Positions 48,620-56,118 of a stretch of DNA of 64,000 nt are shown here, one piece after another. The DNA lies in contig CP065018.1 of NCBI GenBank assembly GCA_016700415.1, positions 1,302,001-1,366,000 on the forward strand, given 5' to 3'. Position 1 is the first letter of the stretch; every line of letters begins with the position of its first letter. The notes under the pieces were generated by a model. The model was given only the letters and a program-made list of their open reading frames with translations. It searched no databases and was not told where the DNA came from. Made by a program: the position numbers and the translations under genes. This DNA is from Flavobacteriales bacterium (GTDB lineage: Bacteria; Bacteroidota; Bacteroidia; Flavobacteriales_F; PHOS-HE28).

Positions 48620-50863
48620 ATGACCCACCTCCCCGACCTGATCGCCGACCTCGGCCTCATCCTCTCGGTGGCCGCCGTGACCACGTTGGTCTTCAAGAAG
48701 ATCAAGCAGCCATTGGTGCTGGGCTATATCATCGCCGGGGTGCTGGTCGGCCCTCATGTGACGTTGGTGCCCACCGTGCTGGACGAGGAGAGCATCAAGG
48801 TCTGGTCGGAACTGGGTGTGATCTTCCTGCTGTTCAGCCTAGGGCTGGAGTTCAGCTTCAAGAAGGTGGCGAAGGTGGGCGGCACCTCGGGCATCACCGC
48901 ACTGGTGACGGTCTGCTTCATGCTGGGCGTGGGCTACCTCACCGGGCAGTGGTTGGGCTGGGGCGCCATGGACAGCCTGTTCTTAGGCGGTATCCTTTCG
49001 ATCTCCAGCACCACGATCATCGTCCGCGCTTTGAATGAGCTGGGGCTGAAGACGCAGGTGTTCGCCGGCGTGGTGGTGGGCGTGCTGGTGATCGAGGACA
49101 TCGTGGCCGTGCTGCTGTTGGTGCTATTGAGCAGCCTTGCGGTCAGCCAACATTTCTCCGGCGGTGCGATGCTCTGGGAACTGGGCAAACTGGGCTTCTT
49201 CCTGATCCTGTGGTTCGCCGCCGGCGTGTTCCTGATCCCTACGCTCTTGGCACGGACCCGGAAGCTGATGAATGACGAGACGCTGCTTATCGTGGCGGTG
49301 GCGCTCTGCCTTTCCATGGTGGTGTTCGCGGTGAACACGGGCTTCAGCGCGGCGTTGGGCGCTTTCATCATGGGGGCGTTACTGGCTGAGACGGTACAGG
49401 CGGAACGGATCGAACACTTGGTACGGCCGGTGAAGGATCTCTTCGGCGCTATCTTCTTCGTATCGGTGGGGATGCTGCTGGACCCGGCCATGCTGGTGGA
49501 GTATTGGCAACAGGTGCTGTTGATCTCCGTGGTAGTGATCTTGGGCCAACCGTTGAGCGTGATGGCGGGTGCTTTGCTGGCGGGCGAGCCGATGTTCCGT
49601 GCGGTGCGGGTGGGCATGAGCCTTTCGCAGATCGGTGAGTTCTCCTTCATCATTGCCACATTGGGGCTCACCCTGAATGTGACCAGTGCGTTCCTCTACC
49701 CCATCGCTGTGGCGGTATCGGCGGTCACCACCTTCACCACGCCGTACATGATCAAGGCGTCCGGTCCGTTCGCCGGCTTCGTGGAACGGATGCTCCCCCA
49801 ACGCTGGGCAAAAGCACTTGGCCGGTACAGCCTGCAGGCCGATCAGGTAAAGGAGACCAGTGCGTGGCGGCAATTGCTGCGGTCCTACGCCATCAACCTC
49901 GCCGTTTTCGCAGTGCTGTGCCTCACCGTCGTACTTGGCGCGGGCCCTGCCTTCCTTGTGCTTTTCGGCGATCAATTCATGGGCGTGGACGGCCGTGTGT
50001 TGGCGGGCCTCACCACCTTCCTGTTGGTTCTGCCTTTCATCTGGGCGATGTCCCTGCGGCGCATCAGCCGCAACGCCTACCGGCAGCTTTGGGTGAACAA
50101 GCGGATGTTGCGGGGCCCCTTGGTGATGATGGAGGTGGTGCGTCTGGCCGCCGCGGTGGTGGTGCTGGCCGTTCTGGTGAACGTGTTCTTCAGCACGGGT
50201 TGGGCCTTCATGGCGCTCTTGGTGCTCATGATCGTGGCCCTGTTCCTCTTCCGCCAGCGCCTGCACATTTTCTACCTGCGCATGGAGGAACGCTTCTTCC
50301 AGAACCTGAACCAGCGCGAGCTGAGCCTGCGGCGTACCGACCTGGCCCCGTGGGACATGCACTTGGCCCAGGTCCGCGTGAAGGTGGATTCCGGGCTCGC
50401 TGGCCAGAGCCTGATAGAGCTGGGGCTTCGCGAGAAATACGGGGTGAACATTGCCATGATCGAACGCGTCAGCGGCCATTCGGTGCCTGCGCCCGGCCGG
50501 AACCACCTGCTCCTTCCGGGCGACAACCTGTTCGTGATCGGCACGGATGAACAACTGGCGAACTTGCAGCGCGCGCTGGACGCCCCGGTATCAGCGCAAC
50601 AAAAAGCGCGCATGACCAAGGAGGACATCCGCCTCAAGCGCTTCCGCATCACGCCGCAGTCCCCCTTGGTGGGCATGCGTATACATGAAAGCGGGCTGCG
50701 CAACGAGGCCAGCGCCATGGTGGCGGGCATCGAGCGTGGTGGTAACCGGATCATGAACCCGGAAGGCACTGCGGTGTTCCAGGAGAACGATGTGCTCTGG
50801 TTGGTAGGGAACGGCCCCACCATCATCGCCTTCATGGAAGAACGGAAGGCGGTGCGGGAGTGA
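48620..50863 (+). CDS. CPA2-family cation:proton antiporter with C-terminal RCK_C domains
   Basis: 747 aa. The ATG at 48620 (MTHLPDLIADLGLILSVAAV) opens the first of about 12-13 helices of a KefB/Na+-H+ exchanger domain (to about residue 385), with ILSISSTTIIVRALNELG and IEDIVAVLLLVLLSS, the conserved Asp region, and GAFIMGALLAET. A second hydrophobic region with four or so helices follows (about 410-560). The C-terminus holds two regulatory RCK_C/TrkA_C domains (LAQVRVKVDSGLAGQSLIEL and RLKRFRITPQSPLVGMRIHE). An RCK_N (NAD-binding) domain is missing. Likely potassium or sodium exchange; divergent from accC. Confidence 0.92.
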   Translation: MTHLPDLIADLGLILSVAAVTTLVFKKIKQPLVLGYIIAGVLVGPHVTLVPTVLDEESIKVWSELGVIFLLFSLGLEFSFKKVAKVGGTSGITALVTVCFMLGVGYLTGQWLGWGAMDSLFLGGILSISSTTIIVRALNELGLKTQVFAGVVVGVLVIEDIVAVLLLVLLSSLAVSQHFSGGAMLWELGKLGFFLILWFAAGVFLIPTLLARTRKLMNDETLLIVAVALCLSMVVFAVNTGFSAALGAFIMGALLAETVQAERIEHLVRPVKDLFGAIFFVSVGMLLDPAMLVEYWQQVLLISVVVILGQPLSVMAGALLAGEPMFRAVRVGMSLSQIGEFSFIIATLGLTLNVTSAFLYPIAVAVSAVTTFTTPYMIKASGPFAGFVERMLPQRWAKALGRYSLQADQVKETSAWRQLLRSYAINLAVFAVLCLTVVLGAGPAFLVLFGDQFMGVDGRVLAGLTTFLLVLPFIWAMSLRRISRNAYRQLWVNKRMLRGPLVMMEVVRLAAAVVVLAVLVNVFFSTGWAFMALLVLMIVALFLFRQRLHIFYLRMEERFFQNLNQRELSLRRTDLAPWDMHLAQVRVKVDSGLAGQSLIELGLREKYGVNIAMIERVSGHSVPAPGRNHLLLPGDNLFVIGTDEQLANLQRALDAPVSAQQKARMTKEDIRLKRFRITPQSPLVGMRIHESGLRNEASAMVAGIERGGNRIMNPEGTAVFQENDVLWLVGNGPTIIAFMEERKAVRE

Positions 50864-51122
50864 GCACAATACGGAATGGCGCAAACGGATGTCCTACATT
50901 CATGATTGCAGCCACGCTATGTTCAAACCTGATCGGGCGTAATGCTACACCAAAACCAAAGGCCAGATCTGCGGCGTGTTGGCGGACCTTGAAGGCAGAA
51001 ACCCTATTGCGCTTTCCATGCCCCCATAGTGAAATAGTAACCACTCCAAGCACAAACCAAATCCGGAAATAAACGCAACTGTCGTCATAACCCACTAGTT
51101 GCCAACCAAGAGCACTTACTTC
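50864..51122. other. Intergenic stretch, possible gene remnant
   Basis: This 259-nt gap is AT-richer than its surroundings. A frame on the plus strand reads KARSAACWRTLKAETLLRFP then CPHSEIVTTPSTNQ and a minus-strand frame of 87 aa also exists, but neither has a domain that I recognise. It may be a decayed gene or non-coding. Confidence 0.4.
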
Positions 51123-51287
51123 ATGATCTGGATCACTGGTCTGATCTTCGTGCTCTTGTCCCTATCGTCCTGCCATGGTCCGTCCTACCTCTTCGGGCAC
51201 ATAGAGAGCATGGAAAAAGAAGGAGTAACGCTCTATTTGATCGAACCCGGAAATCTTCGAGAGATAGCAGCCTCCTATTTCGGCTGA
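51123..51287 (+). CDS. Possible small lipoprotein (54 aa)
   Basis: From the ATG at 51123 the frame reads a hydrophobic start and lipobox (MIWITGLIFVLLSLSSC), then a short tail (HGPSYLFGHIESMEKEGVTL and YLIEPGNLREIAASYFG). It could be a real small lipoprotein or the start of a truncated gene, since no domain follows and the next 220 bases hold nothing recognisable. Confidence 0.35.
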   Translation: MIWITGLIFVLLSLSSCHGPSYLFGHIESMEKEGVTLYLIEPGNLREIAASYFG

Positions 51288-51507
51288 TCCAAGCAGGGCA
51301 TATTCATTGAACTGCCGTGAAAATTGATCTTTGCTACATTCAGGCCCTGTTGGTCCCTGCGATCGTCTAGGCGAACAACGGCCGCCTGCATGCCGCCAAC
51401 CACCGTCGGGACCGATGAGAAGCCGGCCTCGATGACACCAGACGCAGATCAAGTGGGAGCATCGATGTGATCGTCGCCACGCACCACCGATCAAAACATA
51501 CTCGGAA

Positions 51508-52566
51508 ATGACGAAGAATGAGCGCAGGACTACCGGTCGAAAAAAAGCGAAGCGCATCATACGGATCGTTCTTGTCGTGGGCACGGCCATCTCCCTGTAC
51601 TTCGTTCCGTGGCTTCTGGTCCGGGCGTGGATACAGCCGCTTCCGCATACGATGCAGGAACAGGCCGATGAGACTGTCGAACACGGATTCAGCGGCGTTA
51701 TCATATACGTGGACCAGCAGGGCAAGCCACCGGCATTCCATACCGCAGGTTGGCATGATCGGGCACGACGGATACCCGCCAAAAAGGACGCCTATTTCAA
51801 GATTGGGAGCATCAGCAAACTGTATCATGCCGTGGCGATCGCCAAATTGGTAAGCGCAGGCCAGCTCTCTTTGGACGGGACCCTAGCGGACTATTTGCCT
51901 GAGCTGGCGGGACAGATCGAAAACGCCGAGAAGATCACGGTACGGATGATGGTGCAACATCGGAGCGGCATACCCAATTATACCGCCACTCCGGATTACT
52001 GGGCCCACCCGGAGACGACGGCTGAAGGAAAACTCCGATTGATACTTGGAAGACCGGCCAACTTCCAGCCTGGCGAAGACCAGGAATACTGCAACACGAA
52101 TTACCTGCTGCTGAACATGATCATGGACCGCACGCTGGGCTACAACAATTTCCGGTTCATCCAGGAGGCGATCTTGACCCCGTTCAATCTGAACCACACC
52201 TTCTCCTCGATCCAGGACGTGAAAATCGACGATGTTATGAGCGGCTATCATGAAGGCCATGACGCGGACCTGAAGACGGATGATATCGGAATGATTGCCA
52301 CGGCCGAAGACGTGGGTCTATTTCTGCGTGCCTTGAACACCGGGGAATTACTTACCGATAAGGAACGGAAGATCTATTCATCCATCTACAAGTTTGAGCA
52401 TGCCGGCTGGGTGCCCGGCTACCAGAGCTTCGCTGCGTACGATAAGGACCTGGATGCGGTCATTGTGACGTTCTACAGCACGACGGATCCCGATCTTCTC
52501 CTGTGGAATTTGGCCGAGATCTTGAACGGTCGTTTTGCAACCATACTGAGAAGGAAAAGCTCCTGA
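51508..52566 (+). CDS. Serine hydrolase, beta-lactamase class C family
   Basis: 352 aa. A basic start and one membrane anchor (KAKRIIRIVLVVGTAISLYF) precede the periplasmic domain. Catalytic motifs of the penicillin-binding/class C fold are in order: SISK (Ser101-Lys104), YCN (194-196) and HAG near residue 293 in KFEHAGWVPGYQS. NTNYLLLNMIM and HRSGIPNYT are common family segments. Members act as esterases, D-aminopeptidases or peptidoglycan-related hydrolases; true beta-lactamase activity is not implied. The neighbourhood is AT-richer than average, and no close partner gene is present. Confidence 0.9.
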   Translation: MTKNERRTTGRKKAKRIIRIVLVVGTAISLYFVPWLLVRAWIQPLPHTMQEQADETVEHGFSGVIIYVDQQGKPPAFHTAGWHDRARRIPAKKDAYFKIGSISKLYHAVAIAKLVSAGQLSLDGTLADYLPELAGQIENAEKITVRMMVQHRSGIPNYTATPDYWAHPETTAEGKLRLILGRPANFQPGEDQEYCNTNYLLLNMIMDRTLGYNNFRFIQEAILTPFNLNHTFSSIQDVKIDDVMSGYHEGHDADLKTDDIGMIATAEDVGLFLRALNTGELLTDKERKIYSSIYKFEHAGWVPGYQSFAAYDKDLDAVIVTFYSTTDPDLLLWNLAEILNGRFATILRRKSS

Positions 52567-52685
52567 CAAAAGCTCTAAGAGCCAGTTTAGGCGCGCGAAG
52601 ACGCTCGCACAGGATGTGAGACCAAAGTCATTCAATACACGCACGAGTGTGATCGTAGGCGATGGCTGTTCCGGGTACAAACGCG

Positions 52686-52712
52686 AACGCCCGAGGTCTG
52701 GCCTCGGGCGTT
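52686..52712. terminator. Two-way hairpin terminator between the hydrolase and sucC
   Basis: AACGCCCGAGG (52686-52696) and CCTCGGGCGTT (52702-52712) form a perfect 11-bp stem with a 5-nt loop. TCAACTTTG follows on the plus strand and CGCGTTTG on the minus strand, so it probably serves both convergent genes. Confidence 0.8.
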
Positions 52713-52734
52713 TCAACTTTGTACAATTCAGGAT

Positions 52735-53925
52735 CTACCCCAGCACCTCCTTCACCGCGTCCGCAGCCTCTTGCAGGGAGATCGCGCTGAGCACCTTCAG
52801 GCCGCTCTTGTCGATCAGTTCCTTGGCCTCCTTGGCGTTGGTGCCTTGCAGGCGCACGATGATGGGCACCTTAATGTTGCCGATGTTCTTGTAGGCGTCC
52901 ACCACACCCTGCGCCACGCGGTCGCAGCGCACGATGCCGCCAAAGATGTTCACTAAGATGGCCTTCACGCCGGGGTCCTTCAGGATGATGCGGAAGCCCT
53001 TTTCCACACGTGCAGCGTCGGCCGTGCCGCCTACATCGAGGAAGTTCGCGGGACTGCCACCGCTGAGTTTGATGATGTCCATGGTGGCCATGGCGAGGCC
53101 GGCGCCGTTCACCATGCAGCCCACGTCGCCGTCGAGCTTCACGTAGTTCAATCCGGCTTCACCGGCCTCCACTTCGATGGGGTCCTCCTCGCTCTTGTCG
53201 CGCATCTCCACGTAGTCCGGGTGGCGGTAGAGTGCGTTGCCGTCCAGCCGCACCTTGGCGTCCACGGCGATGATCTTTTCGTCGCTGGTCTTCAGCACGG
53301 GGTTGATCTCGAACATGGATGAATCGCTGCCTTCATAGGCCTTGTAGAGGGCGGCCACGAATTTGACCATCTCTTTCTTGGCGCCGCCGGAGAGGCCGAG
53401 GCTGGTGGCGATCTTGTTGCACTGGAACGGACGCAGGCCCACGCGCGGATCGACCTCTTCCTTGAAGAGGAGTTCCGGTGTCTTCTCTGCCACCTCCTCG
53501 ATGTCCATGCCGCCCTCGGTGCTGTACATGATGATGTTGCGGGCGCTGGCGCGGTCGAGCAGCACGCTCATGTAGAACTCCTTCGGCTCGCTGGCGCCGG
53601 GGTAATAGACGTCCTCGGCGATGAGCACCTTGCTCACCTTCTTGCCCTGGGGCGGCGTTTGCGGCGTCTTCAGCATCATGCCGATGATGGCTTCGGAACG
53701 CTCGCGCACCTCTTCGATGTTCTTGGCCAGCTTCACCCCGCCGCCCTTGCCGCGCCCGCCGGCATGGATCTGCGCCTTCACCACCCACCATTTAGTACCG
53801 GTCTCCTGGCTAAGGCGTTTGGCCTGATCGACCGCCTCATCGGCGTTGTAGGCCACCAGCCCGCGCTGTACGCGGACGCCGTATTGGGCGAGAATGCTCT
53901 TTCCTTGGTATTCGTGGAGGTTCAT
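52735..53925 (-). CDS. sucC: Succinyl-CoA ligase, beta subunit
   Basis: TCA-cycle enzyme subunit binding nucleotide; 396 aa. The start at 53925 gives MNLHEYQGKSILAQYGV, the fixed family opening; the frame upstream is open but unrelated. The ATP-grasp domain has VVKAQIHAGGRGKGGGVKLA and SMFEINPVLKTSDEKIIAVD; the C-terminal flavodoxin-like domain includes DVGGTADAARVEKGFRII and VNIFGGIVRCDRVAQGVVDA, the phosphohistidine-contact region. sucD is not adjacent. A -7-like TACATTCG sits at 53979-53972 on the minus strand, giving a leader of roughly 42 nt. Confidence 0.97.
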   Translation of the reverse strand: MNLHEYQGKSILAQYGVRVQRGLVAYNADEAVDQAKRLSQETGTKWWVVKAQIHAGGRGKGGGVKLAKNIEEVRERSEAIIGMMLKTPQTPPQGKKVSKVLIAEDVYYPGASEPKEFYMSVLLDRASARNIIMYSTEGGMDIEEVAEKTPELLFKEEVDPRVGLRPFQCNKIATSLGLSGGAKKEMVKFVAALYKAYEGSDSSMFEINPVLKTSDEKIIAVDAKVRLDGNALYRHPDYVEMRDKSEEDPIEVEAGEAGLNYVKLDGDVGCMVNGAGLAMATMDIIKLSGGSPANFLDVGGTADAARVEKGFRIILKDPGVKAILVNIFGGIVRCDRVAQGVVDAYKNIGNIKVPIIVRLQGTNAKEAKELIDKSGLKVLSAISLQEAADAVKEVLG

Positions 53926-54058
53926 GGGGATGCTTGCTACGGATGTTCCCGGCCTTATGGCGGGCAGGCCGCGAATGTAACGGCTGTTGGACGGACGGCA
54001 TAGGACGAAGGCTACCTCCCCGGCCTGAAGTTCGTTCCTTTGCGGCCGATCAGACCTG

Positions 54059-55360
54059 ATGAACGACCGTGAACTCCCCTTGCTGTACGACCTGCTGAAC
54101 ACAAAGCTTCACCAGTGGTTGTCGGGGTTCGGGGTATCGCCGGAACAGATGGCATGGGTGGGCCTGATCGCAGGCTTGACCTTGGTGCTGTTGGCCATGG
54201 CCCTGCTCTCCAAACTGCTCAACTGGATATTCACGTTGTTGCTGCACCGGCTTGCGGTTACGACCGTATCGGAACTGGACGACAACCTGGTGAAACATAG
54301 GATGCCCCGGTTCGTGGCCCGGATCATTCCGTTGATCCTGGCCTACAACCTCGTTCCGGCGGTGCTGTCGGATTTCCCGAAGTGGGTCCCCGTCGGTCAG
54401 GGACTGTTCAACATCTTTTTCATTGTCCTGGCTACCCGCATCCTGCGCTCCTTCCTGCACGCTTCCAGGGACACGCTGAAGGACAGTGAGACTTACCGCA
54501 GCAAGCCGCTGGACAGTTATGCCCAAGTGATCTCCCTCATTCTATGGATCATTGCGGGCGTTCTCATCTTCTCGCAGCTCACGGGCCGCTCGGCGTTGGC
54601 CTTCCTCACGGCCATGGGCGCCGCCTCGGCGGTGTTGCTTCTGATCTTCAAGGATGCGATCTTGGGTTTCGTGGCCAGCATCCAGATCAGCGCGAACGAT
54701 ATGCTGCGCCGGGGCGACTGGATCACCATGCCGAAGTACGGGGCGGATGGCGATGTGGAGGAGATCAACCTCACCACGGTGAAGGTCATCAACTTCGACA
54801 AGACCATCACCATGATCCCCACCTACGCACTGATCTCGGACTCCTTCCAAAACTGGCGCGGGATGCAGGAGAGCGGCGGGCGGCGGATCAAGCGGAGCAT
54901 CCTGTTGAAGGTGAGCAGCATCCGCTTCCTCAGCACCACGGAGATCGATGCGCTGAAGAAGATAAAGATCCTTGCGCCGTTCATCGAGGAACGATCGGCG
55001 GAGATCGCAGCCTTCAACGAGGAACGCGGCCTTGACGGAAGCATGCCTGTGAACGGCCGGAAGATGACCAACGCGGGCCTGTACCGGAAGTACATCGACC
55101 TCTACCTCGCCCAACATCCGGGCATCAACAAGCACATGACCCGGATGGTCCGGCAGCATGCGCCCAACGAATTCGGCCTGCCCTTGGAACTGTACTGCTT
55201 CACGAACACCACTGAATGGGTCTCATACGAGGGCACCATGTCGGACATCTTCGATCACCTCTTAGCGGCACACACCTATTTCAATATCGTGGTGTTCGAA
55301 CGGCCGGCGGCGGACGACATGCGGAACATGGGCAAGCCCCTGCTATCCGCAACGAACTGA
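54059..55360 (+). CDS. YbdG-like mechanosensitive channel (MscS superfamily)
   Basis: 433 aa inner-membrane channel. Five hydrophobic segments precede the MscS core: the pore helix region (ALAFLTAMGAASAVLLLIFK, then DAILGFVASIQISANDMLRR) and the beta domain with GDWITMPKYGADGDVEEINL and KTITMIPTYALISDSFQNWR. GGRRIKRSI after NWRGMQES is characteristic of the YbdG/miniconductance group rather than MscS proper. These channels protect against mild hypoosmotic shock and control swelling. A TTCCTTTG sequence at 54033-54040 may be a weak -7 box. The lolD-like gene follows 30 nt later. Confidence 0.92.
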   Translation: MNDRELPLLYDLLNTKLHQWLSGFGVSPEQMAWVGLIAGLTLVLLAMALLSKLLNWIFTLLLHRLAVTTVSELDDNLVKHRMPRFVARIIPLILAYNLVPAVLSDFPKWVPVGQGLFNIFFIVLATRILRSFLHASRDTLKDSETYRSKPLDSYAQVISLILWIIAGVLIFSQLTGRSALAFLTAMGAASAVLLLIFKDAILGFVASIQISANDMLRRGDWITMPKYGADGDVEEINLTTVKVINFDKTITMIPTYALISDSFQNWRGMQESGGRRIKRSILLKVSSIRFLSTTEIDALKKIKILAPFIEERSAEIAAFNEERGLDGSMPVNGRKMTNAGLYRKYIDLYLAQHPGINKHMTRMVRQHAPNEFGLPLELYCFTNTTEWVSYEGTMSDIFDHLLAAHTYFNIVVFERPAADDMRNMGKPLLSATN

Positions 55361-55378
55361 TCACGCCGCGGGAATCGA

Positions 55379-55386
55379 GACATTTG
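55379..55386 (+). promoter_or_regulatory. -7-like box GACATTTG, 4 nt before lolD
   Basis: Matches TAnnTTTG except for the first base; CCCC then ATG at 55391. Spacing identical to the other leaderless-type boxes. The gene could also be read from the upstream channel transcript. Confidence 0.4.
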
Positions 55387-55390
55387 CCCC

Positions 55391-56038
55391 ATGATCCGCG
55401 CCAGCGCCATCCACAAACGATACGGGGACCTCGAGGTCCTGAAAGGGGTCGAGCTCCAAGTGGCGAAGGGCGAGGTGGTAAGCATCGTCGGCGCCAGCGG
55501 CGCGGGCAAGACCACGCTGCTCCAGATCCTCGGAACCTTGGAGCGGGCCGACAGCGGGTCACTGATGATCAACGATGAGGACGTGACCAAGCTCGGCACG
55601 CGTGCCCTCGGCGCCTTCCGCAACGCGCACATCGGATTCGTCTTCCAATTCCACCACCTGCTTCCTGAGTTCAGCGCTTTGGAAAATGTGATGATGCCGG
55701 GCCTGATCGCAGGGAAGTCCAAGGCCGAATGCGCCCGCCGCGCCGAAGAATTGCTCACCCGCCTGAACGTGATCGCCCGCAAGGAGCACAAGCCGGGCCA
55801 GCTGAGCGGTGGCGAGCAGCAGCGGGTGGCCGTAGCCCGTGCGCTCTTCAACAACCCGAGCGTGGTGCTGGCCGATGAGCCTTCCGGCAACCTCGACTCC
55901 GCCCATGCCAAGGAGTTGCACCAGCTCTTCTTCGACCTGCGGAAGGAGCTCGGCCAGACCTTCGTGATCGTAACGCACAACGAGGAGCTGGCCGCGATGG
56001 CGGACCGGCGGCTGGTGATCAAGGACGGAGTGATCTGA
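55391..56038 (+). CDS. lolD: LolD-like ABC transporter ATP-binding protein
   Basis: 215 aa ATPase of the lipoprotein-release/MacB class. Walker A GASGAGKT (34-41), Q-loop FQFHHLLPEFSALENVMMP, signature LSGGEQQRVAVARALF, Walker B VVLADEPSGNLDS and the His switch VTHNEEL are all intact. LolD works with LolC/E to move lipoproteins from the inner membrane to LolA; its typical membrane partners are not in the window, so a related MacB-type partner is possible. Its last 70 bases are echoed at 58431-58500. Confidence 0.9.
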   Translation: MIRASAIHKRYGDLEVLKGVELQVAKGEVVSIVGASGAGKTTLLQILGTLERADSGSLMINDEDVTKLGTRALGAFRNAHIGFVFQFHHLLPEFSALENVMMPGLIAGKSKAECARRAEELLTRLNVIARKEHKPGQLSGGEQQRVAVARALFNNPSVVLADEPSGNLDSAHAKELHQLFFDLRKELGQTFVIVTHNEELAAMADRRLVIKDGVI

Positions 56039-56118
56039 GGTGGGATCTTTATGAAGGCAGCGTCGGAGCGGGTTACTACGTCTACCTTGTGTTGACCATG
56101 AACCAATGATCCGACCGA

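Noticed and set aside
50832..51095. Minus-strand 87-aa frame after the antiporter
   Set aside because: It has no recognisable domain and partly overlaps the antiporter gene; treated as non-coding or a remnant.
51508..52566. Antibiotic-resistance beta-lactamase
   Set aside because: The protein has class C-type motifs but belongs to the broad serine hydrolase group with a membrane anchor; resistance cannot be claimed from the motifs.
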